The position numbers and the translations under genes are program-made. This document shows positions 18,961 through 31,812 of a stretch of DNA of 64,000 nt, in pieces. Source of the stretch: Halichondria panicea (lineage: Eukaryota > Porifera > Demospongiae > Suberitida > Halichondriidae); assembly GCF_963675165.1 (NCBI RefSeq), contig NC_087385.1, positions 1,231,501 to 1,295,500 on the forward strand, in the 5' to 3' direction. Within the stretch, counting starts at the first letter, position 1; every line of letters starts with the position of its first letter. The notes below the pieces were generated by a model that saw only the letters and a program-made list of their open reading frames with translations, was not told where the DNA came from and did not search any database.

Positions 18961-20394
18961 TAGGTCTAGGTCTAGTCTAGTCAGAGCACTTCGTACAATG
19001 TGTAAAGATTGCTCATGACAGTGTGTGTATTTATCATTGTGTAGAGGAGATGTGTTTGTTGAGTGGGAGCATCCTCCGTCACCACCACTCTCCAGTATCC
19101 ATGGAGATGACACTATCCTCTTTGAGCTCCTGAGAACTAAACAACATTCAACAGTTGACGACAATCGACGATGCAATTACGTTAGAATCCAGCCATGCAT
19201 GACATGTGCACAGACTGTGGGGGGTCTGGTATCAAGGTGACCCACCTCCCATTCGGCCCCGGCATGATGCAGCAGATACAGAGCGTGTGCACAGACTGTG
19301 GGGGGTCTGGTGATTACATAAGAGACAAGGACAAGTGCAAGAAATGCAAAGGAAAGCGTCTCGTGGAAATCAACCACAAACAAGAGGTATGAGAATAATT
19401 AGAGCACTGCTGTTAGTGAGTCTATGCCAGCCACAATCACTTAGAGACACTTTCCAGTGGAATAATTAATATATGGGCTATATATAATTCATGGTCATTA
19501 ATTGTTGAAATTTTGTCCAAGTGCCAAGTCTGAACTTTTTGAACGGCCATAATTAGTTCTGGTGACCCAACTTCAGTGACTTTGTGGTATCAAGAAAGCT
19601 TAAAAGATGCTCTAGCTTTCAGTTGGTACGTTCAACCATTTTGACCCATTTTCGACCAATACCATGATTAAACCAAAGATGTTACTACTCACGTGATGTT
19701 AGCCTATAATTATAATATTATGTTTGCTACGTGTTACATTATTATTTAACCTTTGAACTCGTATGAACTATGTCTTGTCTCTTCAAAACACTGCTGGTGA
19801 CGACCATATAGTGACAAGGTAAGTACAACTACTCACAATCTACTCTCTAGACTGCAAGCACTGTAGAATGGCAGCTCTTATGTTATCATCACCTAATCTG
19901 AATTGTTGCGATCATATTCAATTAAACGTGAAGTGGGTTGTAGTTGAACATCTTTTAACAGCCATAACTTTCCTACCGTTGATCCAATGTCAAAAATTGT
20001 AGAAAAAGACTTCCAAAAGATGTGTTTCAATACAAAATTTATAATTTTCGGCTTTAGACCATCCATGGTGTGGCCAAATCTCAGCCTTACAAGCTGAGGG
20101 GATGTGTGTTAGGGTTAGGTACCTTAGGACTTTTGATTTGGCAGCCTTGAATTCCACTGTTAATAATAATTATAATTATTATATAATAATTATTATATAC
20201 CGTACAGCGCGATATTTTGAGGGGCTAATACTTAATAGTCATTAATTTGACTAAACAGCGAAATTTATTCCTTGCGCTATACAGTACATGTTTGTGTAGC
20301 CTTGCATGTGGTTATGTGCAATACTAACAGTGGTTGTGTTGTGTGGGCAGTATTGTACGTAGGTACATGTATTAGTTATTGCCCAGCCAGAGTG

Positions 20395-20775
20395 CAACGG
20401 CAATAACTAACTTGTTGTCCAATGACGTTAAACTCGTCTGACTGGTCATATAAATCGTAATAAAAGACATGTGTTTTGAAGGAATTTAGTGTATGCATTA
20501 GTTTTGCTGAATTCCATAGTAAGTTTTTTACGTTTTCTTCCCACTAGTAGTTGTAAAGGTAGTAGCCTATAAAAGGGACCAACTGAGTATTGGGTGGGAT
20601 GGTGGGTATAAGTCCCAAATGGATATCTCTTAAAGAAATCTACTGCATTTACACACAGTGCCAGTGCATAATGCAAGTGCAATATATGGTAGCCATGGCA
20701 GTGATGCAACATGCCATATACTGAGCACTGGATTGCTTTGATCTGCCACTCACTGGGCAACAAGTACAGTTGCTA
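20395..20775. repeat. Dispersed repeat shared with 53310-53640 (inverted)
   Basis: TGGCAGATCAAAGCAATCCA-type sequence, GGCATGTTGC and the TTAGTTATTGCCCAGC motif occur here and, on the opposite strand, in the KCK6 intron at 53310-53640. The copies are diverged. No frame is open. Confidence 0.55.
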
Positions 20776-21610
20776 AAAAGCTACTAAAACTCTGCCAATC
20801 TAATTACAACATACTGAAAGTAGTATCAATTGAGTTTACAATGTGTGTGTACATGTACAGTAGCTATGTGTGTGTGTCCAGGGTCTGGAGGGTGAGGGGA
20901 TGCCAGTGTTTATGTCAAGGGCAACCTCTATGTTCAGTTCACCATCCAATTCCCTGACTCTGGTTTCCTGGAGGAGAGTCAACTAAAGGTATGCAGTGGC
21001 TACAATCATGTGATATGTGTGTAAGGGTTGGTAGATTATGCTAGCATAATTTTGAGCATAATAGGTACATTTTTGGGTGAGAATTATGCAGGCATAATAG
21101 GTACATTTATAACAATAATAGGCAGTTAGGTTTCACATAAATACAGGTCAGTACGAGTCATAGTATAAACAATTGGAATTACTGGTGGTTAATGATATAG
21201 TGTTAATATAGAGTCACGTGAGTCACGTGGCAATTATTTATAGTTTGATGTTACTAGCTTGTGCCACGACATGGGGCCTATGTTGTGCTTTGGAGGAATA
21301 ATGTGGGAATAAATGACAATTTGAAAAGAATAATAGGCTGTTAACTTGAGCATAAAAGAATAGCATAATACGTAATATCTCGAGCATAATCTACCAACCC
21401 CTATATGTGTGTGCAGTGTAGGTAGCCTCTCAATACACAGGCCTCCACTGTATACATGCAATATATTTATGCTGTACCGCCTTGTCTTCTATAATTAAGG
21501 TGTCTTTGCGAAGTAGTTGGTATACTGATCCAATACACAGGCCCCCACTGTATAGCAATGTACTCTCCCCCCCCCCACACACACACACACCTTACACACC
21601 TCACCCACTC

Positions 21611-21613
21611 ACC

Positions 21614-21702
<89 letters not shown>
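21611..21702. repeat. (CA)n microsatellite, about 90 bp, ending in a splice acceptor
   Basis: An almost pure CA run leads straight into CAG at the start of the DnaJ tail exon at 21703. The equivalent intron of copy 2 (31788-31838) also ends in a CA run. Confidence 0.95.
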
Positions 21703-21705
<3 letters not shown>

Positions 21706-22185
21706 TTGGAGTGTCTCCTGCCTACACGACCTGACCCACCAGCACTGGACCCAGAGGCAGAGGAAGTGGATATGATAGAGAGTGAGGGGACGAGGGGAGT
21801 GGGTGGGGTACAAGGGGGTGGAGCCATATACGATGAAGATGAGGAGGATTAAGGAGTGGGCGGGGCACAGAGGGTGGGCTGCTCTCAACCTGACACTCTT
21901 AGGAACTCTATATTCACTGCTTTAATTTGATTGTATTTATGGACTGGTTTTGTGCTTACTGCTATGTGAATAACGTTAATTTGCCCATACCACTCATCAT
22001 AATTATTGTGAACGGTAATATTGATTAGCATGAGACTGAGATAAAGTCAATAGTAATCATCATAATAGGAGAGTGCAAACACGCACTACAAAAGCCAAAG
22101 TTAAAAATATAATTCATGAAGTAATTAAAAATCACAAGAAAAAGACGGTATACTAGATAATTATAAGTGTTCACATTGTTCATAG

Positions 22186-25100
22186 TTAAAAGGGTGCTAT
22201 TTTGTTCAGTTCCACCATCACCTGTGCCATGCTGGGTCGATGGCTGGGCTCTCTCTCAATACAGCGGAGTATGAGCTCGTACACTGCAGGGCGCTCTCTC
22301 TTGATTCTCTCAAACATCTCAGGGAAATTGTCTTGACTCGGAAATCGACTGGCAGTCACTTCAGCCAACACAATGCCGTAGCTGTACACGTCAATCTTGA
22401 CAGTTTGTGGAGGAGGTCGTGCAAGCGGTTGAGGGATGACTTCAGGAGGGGAGTAGATTATGGCCCCCTCTCCCATCGTATGAGCATGCTGCAGGAAGTT
22501 GGCTGAGCCGAGGTCAGAGACCTTCCCCTTCCACTGGTGGTTGGGCATTCGCTGGAGGAGGACGTTGGGAGCACTCACATCACGGTGGATGATGGGATCG
22601 TAGCGCTGGTGCAGGTAGTTCAGAGCTAGGGAAATGTCCATGAAGATCGCGAGGCGGTTTCCTGGGTACAGTTGATTCCTCTCGTACGCTTGTCGAAGAT
22701 TCATGTCCAGAAGCTCGGTGATGATGAGAGGAGGGGACTGGTCAAACACTGCACCAATGAACTGCACCAGGTTGGGGTGTCGTACTTCAGCCAAGAGCAT
22801 CATTTCTCTCTGGAGTCTCTCCAAATTGTGTGGGTTGACAATGGCAGCAAAGAGTCGCTTGACGGCCACCGCCACTGTTCCCTCCAGCACCTCCCCCCAT
22901 CCTCCAGAGCCAATCGTTCTCATCGTGATCACTCTGTTGGCCGGAATCCTCCACACCTCTGTGTTGTGTGCTGCCAACTCTTTCGTCTTGCCTTCTAACT
23001 CCCTCCTGAGAGCTGTGATTCGAGCAGACAGGTCAGCTTCTCTTCTGTTGGCCTCAGCCAATTCTCGATCTTTCACTTGTAAAAGTAATTGTGTAGCTTG
23101 CTCTCTTTGCTCTGCCAGCTGTGCTCTTTCCTCCGCATCTCGATGACGACGGTTGGCCTCGGTTAATTCACGATCTTTCGTAGCTAATTCTCGATCTGTA
23201 ATACCCAATTCTCGATCCTTCTCTTGCAACTGTAGTTGGTGGTGACGTTGAGTGTCGTGCTCTCTCTGCTCTGCTGATCGTAACTGTTGTTCCAGAGCCC
23301 TCACCCGGTCTTGAGAGGAGTGGTCACTGGTCTCACTGACTGATGAGGCAAGAGCAGTTGCTTCTCTGATCCTCTTCTCACTCAGTCGCAGGGGGGAGCC
23401 TCTAGTGTCGTTGTGGGTCACATCCACGAGAGCCCACTTCCCAGCCGAGGGTCCAGCAACAGACGTTGAGGGTCCAGTCAACTCTGTAGGGGGGGTTAAG
23501 GAACATATGCATTCAGAGTCATTGACACATGTATTGCGTGTACTTGTCTATCAGAAAATAGTTTCCATGGCTACATGTACTAGTAGCTATTCACCAAATG
23601 TCAGTATAGTGGTCTCAGCAATGGTATCTCCCATCCACTCCCGACGGCCTCCAAACATGAGGACCTCAGTGAGTCCTGGTCCCAGACTGGTGGCAGTGAT
23701 GGAGTGGAGGTGACGTGGTGTCATTGACTCAGGAGGTGTCACCTGGAGGTACAACAAATAGTGTTCTGTAATAAATATGTACATAAGTGTAGTACTGTGT
23801 ATTCTGAACAGATCATGTATGAAATACATTACAACACGAGGAATCTCAAGGCTATGTGTTTTATATTACAGTGACCCTTTACCAAATTATGCCTCGAGGC
23901 TACGCGACCGTGTACAGAAGGGACTGTATGACTTTATTACACGCTTGTAACCTTGACAACGTGATATAAAACAAATATTCCAGTAAAGGTGTGTATAATA
24001 GCACAAGTATTTAACATCCTCCTAGACTTCAAAGTTATTTACTCTTGTAAATGAACGTCTCGTATCTCTTTATTACGTCCATTTATTACACGTACACTAA
24101 CAGTTGATAATAAGACAAGACTCACCTCTGTCCACTTGCCAGTGTCAACATCCAGTATCCACATGTCCTTCAGTGCATTGAGGCTATTACCCAATCCTCC
24201 GTACACCAGTAATTGAGGGTGGTCCTGGCCATAGTTGAGACAACAGGCAGCATGGACTGACCTCCCACTGGCCATGGCTCTTCCTGTACTGGCTTCACCT
24301 TAGTGACCTCCTACACACAGTGAACACACAGTATTGAGCACTTCAATGTGGCAGTACTAATTCCAACTCACCATGGTCCTGAAGTCAAACAGGTAGACAT
24401 CATTGACTCTACCACCACGACCAGATAGGAGCCCTCCAAAGAGGGCTGCTCTATGCTGGTCCACCATGGTGAAGGTGAAGTGGGAACAGGGAGGAGGTCT
24501 CTCTCCTCTGAGCTCAGGGGATGACCAGACACCTGGAAGTGGGGGTGGGACAATTTAGATAATGGTAATATTAATGTTACATCATCCTTATAACGATATG
24601 AAAGTGAACATGGTTTCCTATGTGAGTGAGGGTGGGACTCCGCCCACCAGTAGCTAGATACCGTATGCAATGAAAACATACAGTGAATTTTGAAAAAGTT
24701 ACTATTTTATGTGTCAAAGTAATGGAACTCGTTTGTCCATCCACTTCCATCAGGCAGTCCAGTCTTGGTGAATGTTGACCCTGGTTGTGTGGGGTCTTCA
24801 ATACCGAGTCCTCCAAAACAGCACAGAGTTCTCTCATTCACACGGACAAGTCCACAAAATGCCTTTTTCATAGGATGACTACCAGAGGTTTGAACTTTGG
24901 TCCAATGGAGAGTGACCAGATCAAGCTTGCTCATGTCATTGACGTAAGAAGGCCCATCATCACCACCAAAGGTGTACAGGCAACGACCTACACAAACAGA
25001 GCAACCACCCCACTCTCCAGGGGGTAGAGGTCCAGTGGTGGGCAAGAGGCTCCACCGCTCAGTGCTTGGATCACACACAGCAATGATGTTAGAACCCCGT

Positions 25101-25195
25101 CCTGGACCAACCCCCCTCCACATGTAATGGCGTCTGTCAACTGCGCATGCAGAGAATTGCCAGTAACGAGGTAGTGGTTCAACTGGAGCATCCAT
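22186..25195 (-). pseudogene. KCK2: kelch, coiled coil, type II kinase gene with a stop and a frameshift
   Basis: Exons: a 25195-24703, b 24532-24372, c 24310-24126, d 23742-23595 and e 23483-22186. It starts MDAPVEPLPRYWQF after an acceptor at 25198. The kinase exon is open: GSGGWGEV loop, VAVKRL lysine, HRDVSAPNVLL, DLG in place of DFG, SPPE. Two lesions by comparison with paralogues: the last codons of exon a read TAA (24707-24709) where others have CAA, and exon c is 185 nt instead of 186, having three G where others have four (near 24263). With an intact kinase exon but a broken propeller, it may be a young pseudogene. Confidence 0.8.
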
Positions 25196-25499
25196 TACCT
25201 GCACAGGAGTGATCATGAGACAGTGTTTATGCCATCACACACACACACACACAATCATTGGTTGAGCCTGGACTGAGATTATGCATGCTAGCTATTGGAC
25301 CTAACCAGATCAACAATCATCACATGACTGACATGAACTCAGTATATCTATAGCAGCAATGAGACACAGCATTTCAACTTACAAGTCATGGACAGTAGAA
25401 CACTCCCTCAGAGATATCAGAGAGCTGCTATTGTTGTCATGTTGGAGTTCTGTTGATCTTGCATATACCAGCCACGCCCCCACTATTGCTAAATTATGA

Positions 25500-25620
25500 G
25501 GAGCCCACTCCCAAAATGGCGGAGGAGGTGTAGAGATCTGAAGGTTGTCTAGCGCTGCAGGAGTAGGTGAGTGTAACTAGGAATACTAGGAATATTGCAC
25601 ATACAGCTTATACCCATCAC
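25500..25620. promoter_or_regulatory. Duplicated putative divergent promoter upstream of KCK2
   Basis: A block conserved with 18826-18945, containing AAAATGGC, GGAGGTGTAGAGATCTGAAG and a plus-strand GTGAGTGTAA donor. Next to it on the minus strand lies the KCK2 leader exon. A divergent promoter is an inference. Confidence 0.35.
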
Positions 25621-25670
25621 AGGGAAAATATTTAAATTTCCTGTAACAGTCCAGACGCACAACATCTGTA

Positions 25671-26867
25671 CAGTCGGATGGCCAAGGACCGTTTTAATTA
25701 AAAACAAGAAGTAATTCCGGACAGTGCCTTGCTCTTGCGGTTTTTGCTTCCGTTCTTCTATCCTTACTTTAAACAAACGTAACTTATTTACTGCTAATGC
25801 TGCGACGTTCTAACCTGTCCTGAACTCTTGTCTGGTCTTCCTGGAGCAGATTGATACTAGATAACCAACTGCTTCCCTTGGATTTTTGCTTCTAGCCCCC
25901 TTCTTGCACATACTACTGATTCCATAACAAAATTAGTGGTTCTAAACATGCCGTGCAAAAAGTTTGTTCCCATCGTTTACAGCCCATAAAATTTGGAGGG
26001 TAGTTAGACCAATAGCCACTTGTTGTGCATAACAAAAGAACAGGCTGTGATCGCACAAATTTATGAAGCTAGAGCATGCCAACAATCTTGCATGTGTTCA
26101 TAGATCTAGCAGTCTGGTTTTCAAAGAAATCTGCAAGAAACACAAGGACTACACTATAATAAGATCAATACAAAGTAAGGCAACCTTTAAACACATTGGA
26201 ATAAGGATTATAGGTCATGAAATGAGCCAGTTCAGAGCTAACATATTTTTTGTTTACAAACAGAAAGGGGGGGCGGGGCTGAAGACAGAGAGGAGAGTTG
26301 GAGTAGTACACAGTGCATTCTCTCGTGATGGTCATTGGTATGGCCTTACTTCCTTAGCAGAAACACTGATAGAGACTTGGAGGAGTCTGCAGAAAAAAAT
26401 TAGAAGAAAATAACAACATAGAGACAGACTGTTTAGACATGAAAACTTAATAACTTTGTTCCATCATAACTTTTTTTTGTGCATCTCATCACAAGCTACA
26501 AAAGGTATCATATTATAGATCTACTCTTACTCTATCTAAATCCAAGATATTAAATTATGGGAACAAACTTTTTGCACGGTAAGAAAACATCCACTACAGC
26601 AACACTGATTTTAGTGGGTGCTACTCAGGTTGGATTATCTTCATGCCTCCTTACCTTGACTGGCTGGAAACGGCTGCATTAAACTTCTATATGATTAGCC
26701 TTCACCTTCAAACTGTTTAAAGTTATAGTTATTGGCGCTGTCATCCACAAAAGACAGTTAAACAGACAGCTACAGATCGCCCATTTTTGGCACGGATTGA
26801 TAAATGACGTAATGATAAATGAATATTTAATTATTTCACGTAGAAATTGGACCTTGGCCATCCGACT
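25671..26867. mobile_element. TIR element (Tc1-like ends) with a second TIR element nested in it
   Basis: The outer ends are CAGTCGGATGGCCAAGGACC (25671-25690) and its reverse complement with one change (26848-26867); TGTA lies on both sides. Inside, CCGTGCAAAAAGTTTGTTCC at 25949 pairs with its reverse complement ending at 26580, a nested element of about 630 bp. A 116-codon frame at 26063-26413 (basic, rich in Lys/Arg) matches nothing I recognise and has no transposase triad I can place. Confidence 0.65.
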
Positions 26868-27334
26868 GTGTAGGATTTGTTAACTGTCCTTGGCCTTAGT
26901 GGCACATTTCCTTCCTCAAGAACTTTCCATATGGCCTTCACATTTACTACTACAGGATAGTGCAATGTTTCCTGTAGAACTTCCTTCGCTTTATCTTTAT
27001 ACCTTTCTTATGAACTGTCATTCATAAATCCTTAGCACTTCATGCTCACTGCAGTGTGTACTTTATCACCCACCATGCAGTTGGTATTTACTGTAGCAAT
27101 ACTCCACCACATATAAACTCTACAATAGTCCATACTCACTGTAACAATACTGACCACCCACTAGTCCATGGTCAATGCAACAATACTTGACATCCATGCA
27201 CCTGATGTACACTGCAACAATACCTGACCACCCATTATAGTCCATGCACTGCAACAATACTTCACATCCACTAGTCCATGCTAACTCCACCCACTATAGT
27301 TCATGATTGCTCACTTGTACTGCAATAAACCTAG
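26868..27334. other. Gene-free stretch with imperfect short tandem blocks
   Basis: Between 27060 and 27320 the words TGCAACAATAC, CCACTAGTCCATG and CACCCACTATAGT recur irregularly, suggesting a decayed minisatellite. No coding or RNA feature is seen. Confidence 0.4.
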
Positions 27335-27558
27335 ACCATGTATAGCGAGAAATGTTCGCGTGTGCAAATTTTCACTATTTGGCTTCAGAGCCCTCAGCAG
27401 AATTGCTCGTGGATTCTAATATTCGCGGTTGAATGCCACCCACCAATGTAAAATACCAGTGGGTGGGAGTTTATGCCGGTTTTAATTTCCCTGTTAACTT
27501 CTCTGCCCTCGAAAAACGCAAAATTTTGCATCTCACGAAAATTTCCCGCTATACGGTA
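27335..27558. mobile_element. MITE with TACCGTATAGCGGG-type ends
   Basis: The right end reads TTTCCCGCTATACGGTA and the left end is a decayed inverse (CATGTATAGCGAGAAA). About 224 bp. The same ends bound 53086-53302. Confidence 0.6.
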
Positions 27559-29446
27559 TATCGTAGAATATAGAATAGAATATTGGTGAATAACCTAAAG
27601 TTACAAATGAGCCAATTAAATCAGCTGAAAATTTACCCTTGTGATCTAACTATTGCGTTTTGGCAAGGATCGGGTGTATTTGCGTAATAATTTAGGTTTT
27701 GTGATTTTATTGTTTCAACCCTCACATAAATATTTTAATGCTCGCAACACATTCATAATCTATAGTAATATGGAATTATACTGCCTTCCGTTATGGGCTT
27801 GATGGTAATGCTCGTAACGTTGACTATAATAATTATTACCCACTATAATTATTACACTAAAATAAGTAGCTATAGGGATTGGTAGATTATATGCCCGAGA
27901 TATTGCCTATCATGCATGAGTATTCTTTTATGCTCAAGTTAATTAACAGCAGTCCAGTTATTCTTTTCAAATCACCTAATATTTCCACATTATTCCAAAT
28001 TGCTCGTGGTGTTGCACTTAATTGTGTGTATATACAGGGTATAATTATTTAATTGTAATTGTAGATAATTATGATGATCAATCTTTCACCATTCTGTATT
28101 ACATATCAGCGATCAGTGTAACGGCCTGCAGCAACATGGAAATCAGTAAAAAGATGTTCCACATTCATAATTACATGCACTGCATTCGTTTCTAACTATA
28201 GGTTGTCGATTTGTATATACTTGCACAATTATGCGCATAATAGCATATTGGGCGAATTTTTTGTGTGTGACTGCATGTGAGTATAATGGCATGCAAATCT
28301 TTATGAGAACAAAAAGCAGCTGTAGAAATGCAGTATACAGTGCTGAGTCGGCTGTATAGTAGGCTGTATAGTAGTATATATATACATCTATTGAGCACAA
28401 TGAATCAGTTCATGGATAAAATTAATTTTCCTTAGCATGATTCTAACCCTGAACTATAATAATATATTTACATATACACACATGCATGCATGCGTACAGC
28501 CTTCTTCCCTGCTCGCTGAAACATATCCGAACAAAGACATTGAAGTTTTGTGCATTCTGATGATTCATGGTGACCTGGAAACTTGATAAATGTATTTGTG
28601 ACAGCCCACCTGTCCCCACCAAAAAACTTCTCTACTTAACGTTGGTTATAATTATCTCACTTCTCATATTTTTCTCAAGTAGTGTGGCATCCAAACCTAT
28701 ATAATTATACTACAACCAAGGGTGTATAAAGAGATATTAGTGCTGATCACATGATCTCCAGCCAATCATGAAAGTAGTCAGGTGACCATGGATTAAATAA
28801 CTTAATCCACACTTCAGTGTGCTTTAAGTTGGTTTGTTAATGCACACTTTTTATCATAATACAAGCAGATTGAATCTGAATGTCATCATAATTATAATAA
28901 TAATACAAGCAGATTGAATATGTACACAAGCAAAGCTGAAAAGTATTAGAAAGTTGAATGTTATTGTTTCGACTTGTTTCATGTGTAGTAAGTGTACCAA
29001 ATTGCTGACTTGCATCGCTTTTTCGTCTGAAGAAATAGGCTCAGCTTGCTTCGAAGATGTACATACCTGTACCTAAGCCAGATCCATATAATAGTTTCAT
29101 CAAAGGTGCTTCGAATATCATAGCTTTCCAAAAGAGCAAACCAGATACTCATTGCCATATAGTTTGCACACAAAGTTTGCCATCCAGTAAGCCAGATCAG
29201 CTGGAGGCATATCCAGTAGTGGGATCGGGACTGTTGGTCAGCAGGAGAAATAAGTCGAGAACATGCCCAGTCAGTCCAGATAGCTTTAGATCGTATCTCC
29301 TTCTCCTTTGCATCAGTTCCTGGATCTACAAACCTACTAAAACTTGCTATTACGTCTAGCTAGCTAGCTAGCCACCAGCAACTGATTTAAAATGTAGCTA
29401 GATCTAGCTGCCACGAGGCTAGAGCTCACGTGACAGCACTAAATCC
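27559..29446. other. Gene-free AT-rich stretch
   Basis: Both strands read for coding exons; only short chance frames. GCATGCATGCATGCG at 28483-28497 and scattered TATA-rich runs. I see nothing else I can support. Confidence 0.4.
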
Positions 29447-29607
29447 TTTAGAACACACCTAGCCAAGTCACGTGTTTTAATGCTGGTGCACTCGGATGGC
29501 CTCTCGGTTACGTAATGCACTCGGCTGCGCCTCGAGCACCACGTTAACCTCGAGGCCATCCTCGGCACGCAGATTAAAACACTTAATCTTGGCTAGGTGT
29601 GTTCTAA
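29447..29607. mobile_element. 161-bp inverted-repeat element
   Basis: The arms TTTAGAACACACCTAGCCAAG (29447-29467) and the reverse complement (29587-29607) enclose a GC-richer centre with repeated CTCGGATGGCCTC / GAGGCCATCCTCGG, itself partly palindromic. Confidence 0.65.
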
Positions 29608-30776
29608 ATAATACTTCATACGCCCTTGCTATACAACGCAAGACATATAACTCGCCTCGAAAAAAACCCAACGTAAAGCCACCAAATATATACTACAAAA
29701 CTGGGATATGAACTACAAAGATAGACTTATCATGTGCTCAAATTGCTACCCTTAATGTATACTGGCTCGAATTACAATACATTATGTTCCTTGTGATATA
29801 CAACAGTCAGCTGACAACTTTGACATAACCAAGTACATCAAGTTTGTCACCAAGAATGCTTCAAGTAGAAAAACTCGTTCGATAACGTAACAAACTTGTA
29901 CACAATGTATCGCACTACAATACCACCCGTCACTTCTATTTCAACCGTATATATAGTAAGCTATAGGCTTTGGAATGCTCAATCTTCCCACTACCTAGAT
30001 CTATACCTACTTCATATCACCTAACTCGTCATGCACTTCACAGAAAACCACTTTGGTCCTCAAATTCAGTCCCTGTAACATATGTATCGCGAACTGCATA
30101 AGAACTTACCAGAACTATAGCTAGCTAGAGTGTTATCAATTTATCCATCTCGATCTTAATTTTGTCCCCATTAAGTATATACACAGGGGCATCATGTTAG
30201 TGATGTCTGCATGTCTGTCAGTCACAATTTTCCAAGCCATTTCTTTTATATCATCACCTCACACTGTGACTGTATAAAGCTTGAATAATAATAATAATGT
30301 TGCGTTTTCCGTCAGTGATGCAAATCAAAGTACTTGGGTATAGCTATACAGCACAAATGATCGAAATGACGAAGGAGCAGCTGAGGAAGCAGTGCATGTG
30401 CATTGTATCCTGTTGGGTCTTGCAAACCTCTTATGAGCTCACTATATTGTGTTTTGAAGATTGCAACCTATTGCCAAATTCAACAGGCTAGGCAAATACA
30501 TGTCACAATCTGCACAAATTACCTCATCCCAGAGGTATATTTTGTATTTCTATAAATTAATGATCTCTCTAATAATAATATAGGTTTACAAGCTCCGATA
30601 CAGAGATGCAGTAGTGTCTTATGTTCGTGAAGATTGTGACCTGGGGCGGAATTACCATGCATATAATTATGTGTGTGACGTTCATGTATATTAATTAGTG
30701 CATGCATACGTATGTACATGTTTAATTGTCTTCATGACATAATTAAAACCTAATTGCATGCACAAAGCATTAAAGT
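29608..30776. other. Gene-free stretch
   Basis: No gene, RNA or clear repeat found. Short frames at 30297-30491 have no recognisable domain. Confidence 0.35.
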
Positions 30777-31250
30777 ATGGCTGGAGGGACTGTAAATTTA
30801 AAAGAGACTGCACAAAGTCGTTTCAGGATTTGCGTTAACACAAATCCTGAAACTTCATCCACGGGATAACAGCAAAACATTGAGCCACAGTAAGCTGGCT
30901 CAGTCACTCTATACATACCCTGAAGCAATGGCTAGAAATAGAAGGACTGTAAATTTAACAGAAAGTGTCCAAAATTTGTTTCAGGATTTGCGTAAGCTGG
31001 CTCAGTCACTCTATACATACCCATGGCTATAGAACTATAGAAGGATCATAAATAAATAAAGTAAGTGTACAAAATTTGTTTCAGGATTTGCGTTAACGCA
31101 AATCCTGAAACTTCATCCACGGGATAACAGCAAAACATTGAGCCACAGTAAGCTGGCTCAGTCACTCTATACATACCCTGAAGCAATAGCTAGAAATAGA
31201 AGGACTGTATTTTAACAGAAAGTGTACAAAATTTGTTTCAGGATTTGCGT
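30777..31250. repeat. Tandem repeat built around a palindrome (GTTTCAGGATTTGCG)
   Basis: Three irregular copies share AAGCTGGCTCAGTCACTCTA, GAAATAGAAGGACTGTA and GTTTCAGGATTTGCG. In two copies the last motif extends to a palindrome centred on GTTAAC: 31078-31111 is perfect over 34 bp and 30820-30853 has one mismatch. In the others it is a half-site. Confidence 0.8.
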
Positions 31251-31254
31251 CAAT

Positions 31255-31330
31255 AAACGCCCTCCTAGATTAAACGCCCCCTCTAAAGACTTCGATCTGA
31301 AATAAACGTAATCAAGTAAATACGGTACCT
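31255..31330. mobile_element. Fragment of the TATTTACTTGATT... element
   Basis: AAACGCCC, CTCTAAAGACTTC and AATCAAGTAAATACGGTA match the right half of the insertion at 17771-18168. Confidence 0.55.
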
Positions 31331-31400
31331 AAGAATACTATTGGGTAAAAATAAGTACCCACCACTAATCAAGTAGTACAATGTGTGTGTACATGTACAG

Positions 31401-31401
<1 letters not shown>

Positions 31402-31470
<69 letters not shown>
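31402..31470. repeat. (GT)n microsatellite before a DnaJ-A exon
   Basis: A near-pure GT run ends in GTCCAG, the acceptor of the exon at 31475. Confidence 0.9.
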
Positions 31471-31472
<2 letters not shown>

Positions 31473-31474
31473 AG

Positions 31475-31781
31475 GGTCTGGAGCTCGAGGGTGAGGGGAT
31501 GCCAGTGTTCAGGAGGCCTGATGTCAAGGGCAACCTCTATGTTCTGTTCACCATCCAATTCCCTGATTCTGGTTTCCTGGAGGAGAGTCAACTAAAGGTA
31601 TGCAGTGGCTATCTATAATCATGTGATATGTGTGTGCAGTGTAGGCACCCTCTCAATACACAGGCCTCCACTGTATACCACCTTGTCTTCTATAATTAAG
31701 GTGTCTTTGTGAAGTAGTTGGTATACTGATCCAATACACAGGCCCCCACTGTATAGCAATGTACTCTACCCCCCACACCCA

Positions 31782-31812
<31 letters not shown>

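Larger units (their letters stand above)
19195..21852 (+). pseudogene. DnaJ subfamily A (type I Hsp40) remnant, copy 1
   Basis: Three exon-like pieces on the plus strand. 19195-19386 has the DnaJ zinc-finger pattern: CTDCGGSG, GPGMMQQIQSVCTDCGGSG, CKKCKGKR, then a GT donor. 20882-20988 matches the C-terminal domain (EGMPVF, GNLYVQFTIQFPDSGFLEES). 21703-21852 is the tail (LECLLPTRPDPPALDPEAEE) ending in acidic residues. This fits DNAJA1/2 co-chaperones, which stimulate Hsp70 ATPase. The J domain and Gly/Phe region are absent, and the second piece lacks about 10 bases after EGMPVF relative to copy 2, which shifts the frame. It converges on the 3' end of KCK2. Confidence 0.7.

Noticed and set aside
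18958-19176. Reading 19025-19190 (GDVFVEWEHPP...) as the DnaJ C-terminal domain I
   Set aside because: It lies upstream of the zinc finger, the wrong order for DnaJ-A, and the match is too weak.
21467-21888. Cys-Val and His-Thr repeat proteins
   Set aside because: They are the (CA)n microsatellite read in different frames.
22703-23146. 147-codon plus-strand frame within the KCK2 kinase exon, with similar ones at 41225-41512 and 14519-14767
   Set aside because: They lie opposite the kinase and coiled-coil exon, recur only because the exon is duplicated, and show no domain; antisense shadows.
26063-26413. Basic 116-codon frame as a transposase
   Set aside because: No DDE/D triad or helix-turn-helix could be placed; kept only as part of the element.
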